A stretch of 64,000 bases of DNA from positions 1 to 64,000 of the forward strand of contig NZ_KB908229.1 of the NCBI RefSeq assembly GCF_000382365.1, in the 5' to 3' direction. Shown here piece by piece: positions 17,671 through 26,571 of this stretch. Position 1 is the stretch's first letter, and the number at the start of each line of letters is the position of its first letter. A program made the position numbers and the translations under genes. The notes under the pieces are model-generated. The model did not search any database. It was not told the DNA's origin and worked only from the letters and a program-made list of their open reading frames with translations. The DNA is from Pannonibacter phragmitetus DSM 14782. GTDB lineage: Bacteria > Pseudomonadota > Alphaproteobacteria > Rhizobiales > Stappiaceae.

Positions 17671-18158
17671 GTTCAGCGGCGGCACTGATCCGTCGCGCTG
17701 ACGGACTTGTTGCAGGGGGGGTGGCGGCTGCCGCCTCCCTTGCACTGGCCATCGCCGTCACCTCCAGCTGCTGGCAGGTGATGGGACGCTTCCTGTTCCA
17801 TACACCTGCCAGCTGGTCCGAAGCACTCACACGGCTTGCTCTCGTGTGGATGGTTCTGCTCGGCATTTCCGTTGCCCTTCGCAAAGGCGCACTGGTGGCC
17901 ATTGATCTGGCGCGGGAGGCCACAACGGGCGGGCTGCGCCGCAGCATCGAGGCGGTCACTCTCGCCTCTTGCCTGATCATGTTCGCCACCCTCTTCTGGT
18001 TTGGCATCGCCACCGCCCAGCGCGTGCAGATGCAGGAAATGGCCGGTCTGGAAATTTCCATGGCCTGGGGCTATGCCGCCATTCCGGTTGGATCGCTCTT
18101 CGCTGCCCTTGGCGCCATCGTGCATTTCCTCCAGTCCGGCAAGGAGACCGCGCAATGA
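17667..18158 (+). CDS. dctQ: TRAP transporter small permease DctQ
   Basis: A 163-residue inner-membrane protein with four hydrophobic helices. The family motif is seen in WQVMGRFLFHTPASWSEALTRLALVWMVLLGISVALRKGALVAID. It pairs with DctM to form the Na+-driven transport unit. It overlaps dctP and dctM by ATGA on both sides, indicating translational coupling. Confidence 0.88.
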   Translation: MSSAAALIRRADGLVAGGVAAAASLALAIAVTSSCWQVMGRFLFHTPASWSEALTRLALVWMVLLGISVALRKGALVAIDLAREATTGGLRRSIEAVTLASCLIMFATLFWFGIATAQRVQMQEMAGLEISMAWGYAAIPVGSLFAALGAIVHFLQSGKETAQ

Positions 18159-19432
18159 CCGGTGCAATCGTCTCCGCGATGCTGGTGTTCTTCGCCATTT
18201 CGGTGCCCATCGCCATCTCCATCGGCCTCGCCTCGATGATCGGGCTCTTCGGCTTCACCACGCTGCCTGCCATCGTCGTGCCGCAGCAGATCTACATCGC
18301 CCTCGACAAGTTTCCGCTGGCCGCAATCCCCTTCTTCATCCTCGCCGGCAACCTGATGGAAGTCGGCGGCCTGTCGCGCCGCCTCGTCGAGTTCGCCCGC
18401 GCCTTCGTCGGCCAGATCCAGGGCGGGCTTGCTGCCACCTGCGTGCTGACCTGCATGCTGTTTTCCGCCATTTCCGGCTCCAGCGTCGCCACCACATTCG
18501 CCGTTGGTGTCGTGCTTATTCCCGCCATGCGGAAATTCGGCTATCCCGTCGGCTTCGTCGCAGCCCTCATGGCCACCTCGGCAGAACTGGGGGTCATCAT
18601 CCCGCCGTCGATCCCGATGATCCTCTACGGCGTTGCCACCCAGACCTCGATCCCGCAGCTGTTCCTCGCAGGCATCCTGCCCGGCCTGATGATCGCGGGC
18701 GCCCTGCTGCTGACGGCTCTCGTCTGGTGCCGGATCAGGGGCTGGGGCAAACGCGACGGCGAAGGCAGCCTGCCGCGCCTGACTGCCACCCGGCGTGCCG
18801 TCTGGGCCCTGCTGATGCCGGTGCTGATCATGGGCGGCATCTATGGCGGCGTTACCACGCCGACCGAGGCCAGTGTCATCGCCGTCATCTACGCCATGGT
18901 GGTGGGCCTGTTCCTGCACCGGGAGATGACGTGGACGGACCTGATCAACGCCTTCCGCAAGTCGGTCGTCACCTCTGCCGTCATCATGTTCATCATCGGC
19001 ACTGCAAGCCTGATGGGCTATCTGCTCAACCGGCAGGGCGTGCCCGATGCTGCGGCCCTGTGGCTGACGAACACCTTTGACGGCCCAGTGTCGCTGATGC
19101 TGGCAGTCAACGCGATGCTCTTCGTCATCGGCATGTTCATCGAGACGGGCGCAAGCATCATCGTTCTGGCGCCGATCCTGCAGGACGCCGCCGCCCGCGT
19201 CGGCATTGCGCCAGTGCACTTCGGGACCGTGATGGTGGTGAACCTCGCCCTCGGCATGATCACGCCGCCGCTCGGGGTCAATCTCTTCGCCGCCGCGCAG
19301 ATCGCCGGGTGTTCGGTGACGCAGATGCTGAAGCCGCTGATGGTGTTCGTCGGCGTCATCGTGCTGTGCCTGCTGGTGATCTCCTTCGTCCCTGCGGTCA
19401 GCATGACGCTGCCCTCCCTGATCGGGCGCTGA
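18155..19432 (+). CDS. dctM: TRAP transporter large permease DctM
   Basis: A 425-residue membrane transporter with about twelve hydrophobic helices. Family motifs include FAISVPIAISIGLASMIGL, ILAGNLMEVGGLSRRLVEFARAFVGQIQGGLAATCVLTCMLFSAISGSSVATT, IIPPSIPMILYGV and TPPLGVNLFAAAQIAG. The start MTGAIVSAM overlaps the dctQ stop and is preferred over an upstream ATG inside dctQ. Confidence 0.9.
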   Translation: MTGAIVSAMLVFFAISVPIAISIGLASMIGLFGFTTLPAIVVPQQIYIALDKFPLAAIPFFILAGNLMEVGGLSRRLVEFARAFVGQIQGGLAATCVLTCMLFSAISGSSVATTFAVGVVLIPAMRKFGYPVGFVAALMATSAELGVIIPPSIPMILYGVATQTSIPQLFLAGILPGLMIAGALLLTALVWCRIRGWGKRDGEGSLPRLTATRRAVWALLMPVLIMGGIYGGVTTPTEASVIAVIYAMVVGLFLHREMTWTDLINAFRKSVVTSAVIMFIIGTASLMGYLLNRQGVPDAAALWLTNTFDGPVSLMLAVNAMLFVIGMFIETGASIIVLAPILQDAAARVGIAPVHFGTVMVVNLALGMITPPLGVNLFAAAQIAGCSVTQMLKPLMVFVGVIVLCLLVISFVPAVSMTLPSLIGR

Positions 19433-19446
19433 ACACCCCCAAACAC

Positions 19447-19470
19447 GCCTGCCCCGCTCACGGGGCAGGC
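19447..19470 (+). terminator. strong GC hairpin after dctM
   Basis: GCCTGCCCCG (19447-19456), loop CTCA, CGGGGCAGGC (19461-19470): a perfect 10-bp stem with a tetraloop 14 bases after dctM. There is no T tract, so it may protect the upstream message or slow transcription into the dehydrogenase gene. Confidence 0.55.
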
Positions 19471-19502
19471 AGGATTGCTCACATCTGGAAGAGTTTGCCC
19501 AC

Positions 19503-21188
19503 ATGACCGGCTCCCTGATCCACCAGCTGCAGGATATCGTTGGCCGCCGCTTCGTTCACACCGGCGCCCGGGGCACCCGGCGCTTCCGCCGGGGATACCG
19601 CTATGGCGATGGCGAGGTTCTGGCTGCTGTCGAGCCCGGCACCCTGGTGGAACAATGGCGCGTGCTGGAAGCCTGCGTTGCGGCAGACGTTGCCATCATC
19701 TTCCAGGCGGCGAACACGGGGCTGACCGGCGGATCGACGCCTTTCGGGGACGGTTATGACCGGCCCATCGTCATCGTCTCCACCCTGCGCAACACGCGCA
19801 TTGACCTTCTCGACCACGGGCGGCAGGTGCTGTGCATGCCCGGCGCCACGCTCGACCAGCTGGAACGGCGGCTGAAGCCGCTGGGCCGTGAGCCGCATTC
19901 CGTCATCGGCTCCAGCTGCATCGGCGCATCGGTGACGGGCGGCATCTGCAACAATTCCGGCGGCTCGCTGGTGCAGCGCGGACCGGCCTATACCCAGCTG
20001 TCGCTGTTTGCGCAGGTGGATACGGAAGGCCGCCTGCATCTCGTCAATCACCTCGGCATCCGCCTTGGCGGCCAGCCGCTGGACATCCTCTCCCGGCTGG
20101 ATGCTGGCAATTACACCGAGGCGGACGTGGACTTCCCGCAAGGGGCGCAGGCGTCCGACATCGAGTACAAGGACCATGTGCGCGACATTGCCGCCCGCAC
20201 CCCGGCCCGCTTCAACGCCGACCCGCGCCGCCACTATGAGGCATCAGGTTCGGCCGGCAAGATCGGCGTCTTTGCCGTGCGGCTTGATACCTTCGCGGTG
20301 GCTGAAGAGGAAAAGGTCTTCTACATCGGCACCCGCGACCCGGCCGAGCTGCAAACCATCCGGCGGCATATTCTGGCAAACTTCAAGAACCTGCCCATTG
20401 CCGGGGAGTACATGCACGCGGACGCCTTCCGTGCGGCGCAGGTCTGGGGCAAGGATCTCTACCTCTTCATCCGCACCTTCGGCACCGTCAATGTTCCCCG
20501 CGCCTTTGCGGCCAAGAGCTGGTTCGACGGCCTGACGGAGCGCTTCGGCCTCGGCAAGGCGGTGTCCGATCACCTGCTGCAATTCGCCAGCCGCTTCCTG
20601 CCCGAGCAGATGCCAAAGCGGCTGATCGAATGCCGCGACACCTATCCGCATCATCTGATGATCCGGGCAGGCGATGCCTGCATCGCCGAGACGCGGGACT
20701 ATCTCGCCTCCATCTTCCCGAGCACGGCTGGCAACTTCATCGAATGCACGGAAGCCGAAGGCAAGGCCGCCTTCCTCAACCGCTTCACCGTGGGCAGCGC
20801 CGTGGTGCGCTACCGGGCGGTGCATGGCCGCACGGTAGAGGATATCGTTGCCCTTGACGTTGCCTTGCCGCGTGACACCATCGACTGGTTCGAGACCCTG
20901 CCGGATGAGATTTCGGACAAAATGGCGCTGAAGATCTATGTCGGCCACTTCCTCTGCCATGTCATGCATCAGGAGTATCTGGTGAAGAAGGGGGTGGACT
21001 GCGAGGCGCTGGAGCACGAGATCTGCGCCCTGCTGGACGCACGCGGCGCGGAATATCCGGCCGAGCACAATGTCGGCCATCTCTATGAGGCAAAGCCCGC
21101 GCTGCGGGACTTCTACCGCAGCCTCGACCCCACCAACACCTTCAACCCCGGCATCGGCAAAACCTCAAAATGCCGCCACTGGCACTAG
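19503..21188 (+). CDS. dld: quinone-dependent D-lactate dehydrogenase
   Basis: A 561-residue flavoprotein of the E. coli Dld type (571 residues there), which oxidises D-lactate or related D-2-hydroxy acids at the membrane and reduces quinone. The PCMH-type FAD domain shows FQAANTGLTGGSTPFG and SCIGASVTGGICNNSGGSLVQRGPAYT. The Dld-specific C-terminal region includes HNVGHLYEAKPALRDFYRSLDPTNTFNPGIGKTSK. It lies in a TRAP operon, so a D-hydroxy acid may be the imported substrate or a product of the alcohol and aldehyde dehydrogenases. Confidence 0.88.
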   Translation: MTGSLIHQLQDIVGRRFVHTGARGTRRFRRGYRYGDGEVLAAVEPGTLVEQWRVLEACVAADVAIIFQAANTGLTGGSTPFGDGYDRPIVIVSTLRNTRIDLLDHGRQVLCMPGATLDQLERRLKPLGREPHSVIGSSCIGASVTGGICNNSGGSLVQRGPAYTQLSLFAQVDTEGRLHLVNHLGIRLGGQPLDILSRLDAGNYTEADVDFPQGAQASDIEYKDHVRDIAARTPARFNADPRRHYEASGSAGKIGVFAVRLDTFAVAEEEKVFYIGTRDPAELQTIRRHILANFKNLPIAGEYMHADAFRAAQVWGKDLYLFIRTFGTVNVPRAFAAKSWFDGLTERFGLGKAVSDHLLQFASRFLPEQMPKRLIECRDTYPHHLMIRAGDACIAETRDYLASIFPSTAGNFIECTEAEGKAAFLNRFTVGSAVVRYRAVHGRTVEDIVALDVALPRDTIDWFETLPDEISDKMALKIYVGHFLCHVMHQEYLVKKGVDCEALEHEICALLDARGAEYPAEHNVGHLYEAKPALRDFYRSLDPTNTFNPGIGKTSKCRHWH

Positions 21189-21207
21189 GGTCCGATTGAA
21201 TACGGCA

Positions 21208-21223
21208 GGGCGGCCACCCGCCC
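21208..21223 (+). terminator. weak hairpin after dld
   Basis: GGGCGG-CCAC-CCGCCC, six pairs with a possible bulged extension, 20 bases after the dld stop. No T tract. Possible end of, or pause in, the TRAP transcript before the cyclodeaminase gene. Confidence 0.3.
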
Positions 21224-21364
21224 GCCGGAAATTTGGCTGAACGGTCTCAATCAGCATTCTCTGCCTCCTCTGCGATGCAACACTGCGCCCCAACAGGCCA
21301 GACCGCCTTCTGCTGCAGGGGCGCGGTCTTCGGCAAGGCTGGTTGCTCCGGGCAGGACCGCGTG

Positions 21365-22357
21365 ATGAAGACACTGCTGCTTACGAAGGAAGACGTCAAA
21401 GGCCTGATCTCCATGGCTGAGGTCATCGGCACGGTGGAGGATGCCTACAAGGCCTTCAGCAGCGGCCTGGTACAGCAGCCCGGCTACATGGGCCTGCACC
21501 TGCCTGCCCCGCGCGGAGAGATCGATTTCAAGGCAGGATACAATCAGGCCAATGAAACCATCACGCTGAAAGCCTCCTCTGGCGGCTTCCCGCACAATCC
21601 GTCGGAGCATGGGGTGCCCAGCGGGATGGGAACCGTTCTCCTGTTTGATGCCAGAAGCTGCGCGCTGGCCTGCGTCATGGATGGCAGCCTTCTCACAGGC
21701 CTCAGGACGGGCGCATCGGGCGCCGTCTCCGTGAAGGCACTGGCGCGCAAGGATGCCCGGGCGGTGGCGGTGATTGGCACCGGCAATCAGGCCAGGATGC
21801 AGATCCGCGCCATCCGCGAAGTGATGACGATTGGCGAAATCCACGCCTGGTGCCGGACACCGGAGAAGCTCGCCGCCTTCAAGGAAGAGATCGAGCAGGC
21901 GTTCGGCATCCCCGTCACCGCTGCCTCCTGCGCCAGAGACGCCGTGGCAGTGGCCGACATCCTGATTACGGCGACCAGAGGCACGGGGCCAGTGGTGGAA
22001 GCGGGCTGGGTGAAGCCCGGAACCCACATCATCGCCATCGGCACGGATCAGCACGGCAAGCAGGAATTCGAGCCTGAGATTTTCCGCGGCGCCCGCATCG
22101 TCGTGGACTCCCTCTCCCAGTGCATCAGCAAGGGCGAAACCTGGCATCCGCTGAATGCGGGCATCATCACGCAGGAGCAGATCCACGGCGAGATCGGCGA
22201 AATTCTGCTGGGGCACAAGCCGGGCCGCGAGAGGGATGACGAAATCACCATTTTCGATTCCACCGGCATGGCCATTCAGGACAATACGGCCGCCCGGAAG
22301 ATCTATGACAACGCCGTTGCACGCAACGCCGGCACCTGGTTCAGCTTCTTCAAGTAA
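21365..22357 (+). CDS. ornithine cyclodeaminase/mu-crystallin family protein
   Basis: A 330-residue NAD(P)-dependent enzyme. The Rossmann motif [17 protein letters not shown] is near residue 137, and the N-terminal half has [24 protein letters not shown]. The family includes ornithine cyclodeaminase, alanine dehydrogenases, EutC of hydroxyectoine use and the iminosuccinate reductase BhcD. Paired with a threonine-dehydratase-like gene 43 bases downstream, it resembles an EutBC- or BhcBD-type pair, although the other genes of those pathways are absent here. The start follows AGGACCGCGTG; a GTG directly before it is also possible. Confidence 0.8.
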   Translation: MKTLLLTKEDVKGLISMAEVIGTVEDAYKAFSSGLVQQPGYMGLHLPAPRGEIDFKAGYNQANETITLKASSGGFPHNPSEHGVPSGMGTVLLFDARSCALACVMDGSLLTGLRTGASGAVSVKALARKDARAVAVIGTGNQARMQIRAIREVMTIGEIHAWCRTPEKLAAFKEEIEQAFGIPVTAASCARDAVAVADILITATRGTGPVVEAGWVKPGTHIIAIGTDQHGKQEFEPEIFRGARIVVDSLSQCISKGETWHPLNAGIITQEQIHGEIGEILLGHKPGRERDDEITIFDSTGMAIQDNTAARKIYDNAVARNAGTWFSFFK

Positions 22358-22400
22358 TCCATATTCCCCGCCCTCCGGACTTTCAGAAAGCCAACACAGC

Positions 22401-23369
22401 ATGCGCAACTATCCGACGATCCAGGATATTCACGACGCAAGAGAGCGGGTGAAGCCGCATATCCGCCACACCCCGCTGCTGCGGGCGGACAAGATCGAGA
22501 AGAAGCTGGGCTGCGAGCTTTACCTCAAGCCGGAAACCCTGCAGGTCACAGGCGCCTTCAAGATCCGGGGCGCCCTGAACAAGGTTCTGTCTCTGCCACG
22601 GGAGGAAACCGCGAAGGGCCTCATCTCCAGTTCATCGGGCAACCATGCCCAGGCGCTGGCCTATGTGGCAAAGATGCTGGGCGTGAAGGTGGTGCTGGTT
22701 CTGCCGGTCACCACTCCCAAGCTGAAGGTCACCAACACTGAGGCTCTGGGCGCTGAAGTCATCCTGTTTGACGGGGACAATGCCTCCCGCTGGAAGCAGG
22801 TCTACGACATCGCGGAGCGTAACAATTACACTGTCGTACACGGCTTCGAGGATCCGCTGGTGATGGCCGGCCAGGGGACAATGGCCTGCGAAATCCTTGA
22901 GGATCTGCCGGATGTCAGCACGGTCATCGTGCCGGTGGGTGGCGGCGGTCTCATCTCGGGCGTGGCGACCGCATTCAAGGAACTCAAGCCTTCGGTGCGC
23001 GTCATCGGTGCCGAGCCCGCCCTGACCCCGAAGTATTACCACAGCCGCCTGAACGGTGAGCCCACCTCCCTGCCGCTTCTGGACACCATCGCAGACGGCC
23101 TGCGGATCAGCGTTCCGGGCCGCAACCCCTATCCCATCATAGAGAAATACGTCGACGAGATCGTCCTCGTCGAAGACGCGCACATCGTCGAGGGCATGCA
23201 GGTGCTGGCAAGGGATGCAAAACTGATTGCAGAACCCGCTGCCTCCATCGGCATCGGCGCCCTGCTCGCCGGATCTATCAGCCTGGCGCCGGGTGAAAAG
23301 GTCTGCGCCATCCTCACCGGCGGCAACTGGGATCTGAGCAGCCTCGCGGACGTCTACAACAGGCTCTGA
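22401..23369 (+). CDS. PLP-dependent threonine dehydratase-like enzyme (fold type II)
   Basis: A 322-residue enzyme lacking the C-terminal ACT regulatory domain of biosynthetic IlvA, hence a catabolic form. The PLP lysine is in VTGAFKIRGALNK, the substrate loop is SSSSGNHAQALAYVA, and the phosphate cradle is VPVGGGGLISG. The family covers serine/threonine dehydratase, EutB and the beta-hydroxyaspartate dehydratase BhcB. Last gene of the cluster; with the cyclodeaminase-like partner it may remove ammonia from a hydroxy amino acid and reduce or recycle the imine. Confidence 0.82.
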   Translation: MRNYPTIQDIHDARERVKPHIRHTPLLRADKIEKKLGCELYLKPETLQVTGAFKIRGALNKVLSLPREETAKGLISSSSGNHAQALAYVAKMLGVKVVLVLPVTTPKLKVTNTEALGAEVILFDGDNASRWKQVYDIAERNNYTVVHGFEDPLVMAGQGTMACEILEDLPDVSTVIVPVGGGGLISGVATAFKELKPSVRVIGAEPALTPKYYHSRLNGEPTSLPLLDTIADGLRISVPGRNPYPIIEKYVDEIVLVEDAHIVEGMQVLARDAKLIAEPAASIGIGALLAGSISLAPGEKVCAILTGGNWDLSSLADVYNRL

Positions 23370-23482
23370 CCCTTGAGACTGGCCACGGCTGACCGGGCTG
23401 CAAATGCGGCGCAGGGGATGCGCTGCAGCTGAATACCAAGACGTGATGCAACGCCCCCTAAAACCCTGATAGAATTGTGGCT

Positions 23483-23510
23483 GGCCCGGGCTTCGGGCGC
23501 CGCATTTTTT
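23483..23510 (+). terminator. candidate rho-independent terminator or attenuator
   Basis: GGCCCG/CGGGC stem with loop GGCTT, followed after a few bases by six T residues (23505-23510). It lies 113 bases after the dehydratase-like gene but directly before the ribosome site of the next gene, so a transcript started upstream of it would meet it as an attenuator. Confidence 0.4.
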
Positions 23511-23521
23511 GAAGGATCCTC

Positions 23522-25036
23522 ATGGCATTGGCTGGCAGGGAGACAGAGGCAGCCAGGAGCGGCTGGACGAAGCCGAGGCGGTTCGACCGCAATCTGATCG
23601 TGATTGGCGCAGGGGCCGCCGGGCTGGTGTCTTCCTATATTGCGGCAGCGGCAAAGGCGAAGGTCACGCTTGTTGAGGCACACAAGATGGGGGGCGATTG
23701 CCTCAACTTCGGCTGCGTCCCCTCGAAGGCGCTGATCCGGAGCGCAAAAGCCGCGCATCAGATGCGCCACGCAGACCGCTACGGCCTTGAAGCGGTGGAG
23801 CCCAAGGTGCCCTTTGCCCGCGTGATGGAACGCGTGCACCAGGTGATTGCCGCAATCGAGCCCCATGACAGCATCGAGCGCTACACCGGCCTCGGCGTCG
23901 AGGTGCTGCAGGGCTATGCAAGGCTTGTGGATCCCTGGACGGTCGAGATCGCCCTGAACGGCGGCGGAAGACAGCGGCTGACCACGCGTGCCATCATCCT
24001 TGCCACCGGTGCGCAGCCCTTCGTGCCGCCCATCCCCGGCCTGGACAAGACGGGCTATCTCACCTCCGACACCCTGTGGGAGAATCTGCGCGGAAGGGAG
24101 GAAGCACCAAAGCGCCTTGCCGTTCTGGGCGGTGGACCGGTCGGCTGCGAGCTGGCCCAAAGCTTTGCCCGGCTCGGTTCTGCCGTAACGCAGATCGAAA
24201 TGGCGCCCCGCCTGATGATGCGCGAGGACGAGGATGCAGGCGCCCTCGTCACGGCATCGCTGGAAGCCGATGGCGTGACGGTTCTGACCGGCCACAGGGC
24301 AGCCGCCTGCGGCGTGGCGGACACCGGGGAGAAATGGATCGAGGTGGAGCACGCCGGCGGCGCAAGGCGCATCATCTTTGATGAGTTGATCGTCGCCGTG
24401 GGCCGTGCCCCCCGCCTCAAGGGCTTCGGGCTGGAAGAGCTCGGCATCAGGGCGGAAAGGGTTGTGGAGACCAATGAATACCTCCAGACGCTCCACCCCA
24501 GCATTCTGGCGGCAGGTGACGTAGCGGGCCCTTATCAGTTCACCCATGTGGCCGGGCATCAGGCCTGGTTTGCGGCCATCAACGCCCTGTTTGGTGATTT
24601 CAAGCGCCTCAAGGCCGATTACAGCATCATCCCCCGGGCGACCTTCACCGATCCGGAAGTGGCCCGGGTGGGTCTGTCCGAAGCAGAGGCAAAGGCGCAG
24701 AACATTCCCTATGAAGTGACGCGTTACGGGCTTGATGATCTTGACCGCGCCATTGCTGACGGCTCGGCCCATGGCTTCGTCAAGGTGTTGGCGGTGCCCG
24801 GCAAGGACAGGATCCTCGGCGTCACCATTGCCGGGGAGCATGCCGGTGACCTGCTGGCGGAATTCGTCTTTGCAATGAAGCACGGGCATGGCCTCGGCAA
24901 GATCCTCGGCACGATCCATATCTATCCAACGCTGGCGGAGGCCGGCAAGATGGCGGCGGGCCAGTGGCGGCGCAATCATGTCAACGGCTTCCTGCTGTCC
25001 CTTCTGGAACGCTTCCACACCTGGAGGCGCGGATGA
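23522..25036 (+). CDS. pyridine nucleotide-disulfide oxidoreductase (MerA/dihydrolipoamide dehydrogenase-like)
   Basis: A 504-residue FAD- and NAD(P)H-binding disulfide reductase. FAD-binding VIGAGAAGLVSSYIAAAA follows a 25-residue extension, then the redox pair in GGDCLNFGCVPSKAL, the NAD(P) motif VLGGGPVGCELAQSFARLG and the dimerisation domain with HIYPTLAEAGKMAAGQWRR in place of the HxHPT..E active-site end of lipoamide dehydrogenase. No MerA N-terminal HMA domain or C-terminal Cys pair is seen, so it is not a true mercuric reductase. It overlaps the next gene by ATGA. GAAGGA precedes the start. Confidence 0.82.
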   Translation: MALAGRETEAARSGWTKPRRFDRNLIVIGAGAAGLVSSYIAAAAKAKVTLVEAHKMGGDCLNFGCVPSKALIRSAKAAHQMRHADRYGLEAVEPKVPFARVMERVHQVIAAIEPHDSIERYTGLGVEVLQGYARLVDPWTVEIALNGGGRQRLTTRAIILATGAQPFVPPIPGLDKTGYLTSDTLWENLRGREEAPKRLAVLGGGPVGCELAQSFARLGSAVTQIEMAPRLMMREDEDAGALVTASLEADGVTVLTGHRAAACGVADTGEKWIEVEHAGGARRIIFDELIVAVGRAPRLKGFGLEELGIRAERVVETNEYLQTLHPSILAAGDVAGPYQFTHVAGHQAWFAAINALFGDFKRLKADYSIIPRATFTDPEVARVGLSEAEAKAQNIPYEVTRYGLDDLDRAIADGSAHGFVKVLAVPGKDRILGVTIAGEHAGDLLAEFVFAMKHGHGLGKILGTIHIYPTLAEAGKMAAGQWRRNHVNGFLLSLLERFHTWRRG

Positions 25037-25650
25037 TCGACGCCCGGCTTCTGCCCCTGCAACGCGCTGCCCTGCAGCCTCTGGCCGGTTTTCTCGCCCG
25101 CCGGGGCGTCAGCGCAGACAGGCTCAGCATCACCGGTTTCCTCGCCGGGCTAGGCGCATTTGCCGCGCTCTGCTTCGGCCAGTGGCTGACGGCGCTGCTG
25201 CTCATCCTGCTGAACCGCCTGCTCGACGGGCTGGACGGAGCCGTGGCCCGCATTCACGGCCCCACGGACCGGGGCGCCTATCTCGATATTGCGCTGGATA
25301 TGGTCTTCTATGCGCTGGTCCCGCTCGGCTTTGCCATTCAGGCACCGCAGGACCATGCCCTGCCCGCTGCCGTGCTGATTGTATCCTTCGTTGGCACCGG
25401 CTCGTCTTTTCTGGCCTTCTCGGCCGTTGCGGCAAAGCTCGGGCGCAAGGCGCCGGAGTTCCCCACCAAAGGCATCTACTATGCCGGGGGCCTTGCCGAG
25501 GGCTTCGAGACAATCGCCGTCTTTGCCGCCATGTGCCTGTTTCCCGGCCATTTTGCCGTGATCGCCTATGGCTTTGCCGCCCTCTGCGGCCTCACCACGC
25601 TCATCCGCTGGCGGCAGGGCTGGGTTGCCTTCTCTCAACCCGGACAATGA
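25033..25650 (+). CDS. CDP-alcohol phosphatidyltransferase family membrane protein
   Basis: A 205-residue integral membrane enzyme. The catalytic motif is present as LDGLDGAVARIHGPTDRGAYLDIALD, fitting the pattern D-G-x2-A-R-x7-G-x3-D-x3-D with all acidic residues, and five or six hydrophobic helices surround it. Such enzymes join a CDP-activated lipid or polyol to an alcohol. It overlaps the MerA-like gene by ATGA, so the two are translationally coupled. The product lipid cannot be named from sequence. Confidence 0.8.
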   Translation: MIDARLLPLQRAALQPLAGFLARRGVSADRLSITGFLAGLGAFAALCFGQWLTALLLILLNRLLDGLDGAVARIHGPTDRGAYLDIALDMVFYALVPLGFAIQAPQDHALPAAVLIVSFVGTGSSFLAFSAVAAKLGRKAPEFPTKGIYYAGGLAEGFETIAVFAAMCLFPGHFAVIAYGFAALCGLTTLIRWRQGWVAFSQPGQ

Positions 25651-25766
25651 TGCAAAGAGCATCCGCCGGGGGCTGGCAGACGGCGCCGATCAAGCCATAG
25701 TGACCACACGGACGGATGGCTTTGCGCAATATTGCGGGCCAAGGATATTCGCGCAGACAGGGAACC

Positions 25767-26525
25767 ATGAGCGAACCCCGCACAGACACGCAGCAGCCGC
25801 CCGCGCAGCGCAGCCCATGGCGCTTCGCACCTGCCGTGCTGGTTGTGGCGGGCCTTGTGACCGGCTATGCGCTCGGGCTGCAGGACTATCTGAGCCTTGA
25901 CTATCTTGCCGGGCAGCGGGCGGCGCTCAGAGCCTATGTGGAGGCCCATATGCTGTGGTCTGCCGCCCTGTTCCTGACGGTCTATATTCTCGCCGTCGCC
26001 TTTTCCTTTCCCGCGGCATCGATCCTGACCGTGTTCGGCGGTTTTCTTTTTGGCTGGCTGGCGGGGGGCGCGCTGGTCTCCGCCGGCGCAACGATTGGCG
26101 CCTCGCTTCTCTTCCTCGCAGCACGTTCGGCCTTCGGCGGCTTCCTGCGCCACAGGGTCAAAGGCGTCCTGAAGACGCTGGCAGACGGCTTCCGGGAAAA
26201 TGCCTTCGGCTATCTTTTCGCCATCCGTCTTGCCCCGGTCTTCCCGTTCTTCATGGTCAACATAGCCGCCGCCCTTTTCGACATCAGCCTTGGCCGCTTC
26301 GTGGCGGCGACGTTTTTCGGGATTCTGCCCGGCACCTTCGCCTATGCCTATCTCGGGCAGGGCGTGGACAGCGTGCTTGTGGCCGCAAAGGCATCCGGCC
26401 GTGAGGCGCAACTCTCCGATCTGGTGACGCGTGACATTACCCTCGCCTTTTTCCTGCTGGCCGCATTTGCCCTTCTTCCCACACTGGTGAAGCTGATCCG
26501 TAAACAAAAAGCGGCACAAAGCTGA
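25767..26525 (+). CDS. TVP38/TMEM64 (DedA/VTT) family membrane protein
   Basis: A 252-residue membrane protein with the VTT domain. Hallmarks are SFPAASILTVFGGFLFGWLAGGALVSAGATIGASLLFLAARSAFG and IRLAPVFPFFMVNIAAALFDISLGRFVAATFFGILPGTFAYAYLGQGVDSV. VTT proteins include lipid scramblases/flippases. In many bacteria a TVP38 domain is linked or fused to a MerA-like reductase; here both lie in one operon with a phosphatidyltransferase. The start MSEPRTD follows AGGGA. Confidence 0.82.
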   Translation: MSEPRTDTQQPPAQRSPWRFAPAVLVVAGLVTGYALGLQDYLSLDYLAGQRAALRAYVEAHMLWSAALFLTVYILAVAFSFPAASILTVFGGFLFGWLAGGALVSAGATIGASLLFLAARSAFGGFLRHRVKGVLKTLADGFRENAFGYLFAIRLAPVFPFFMVNIAAALFDISLGRFVAATFFGILPGTFAYAYLGQGVDSVLVAAKASGREAQLSDLVTRDITLAFFLLAAFALLPTLVKLIRKQKAAQS

Positions 26526-26571
26526 GCCGAAAATGAATGGTCTGACCGCCTTGGCCACACGGGAGCCCTGG

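Noticed and set aside
21365-23369. Call of an ectoine utilisation (eutBC) or beta-hydroxyaspartate (bhcBD) operon
   Set aside because: Only the two generic family members are present; the diagnostic partner genes are absent from the window.
23522-25036. Call of true mercuric reductase (merA)
   Set aside because: No heavy-metal domain at the N-terminus, no C-terminal Cys pair and no mer genes nearby.
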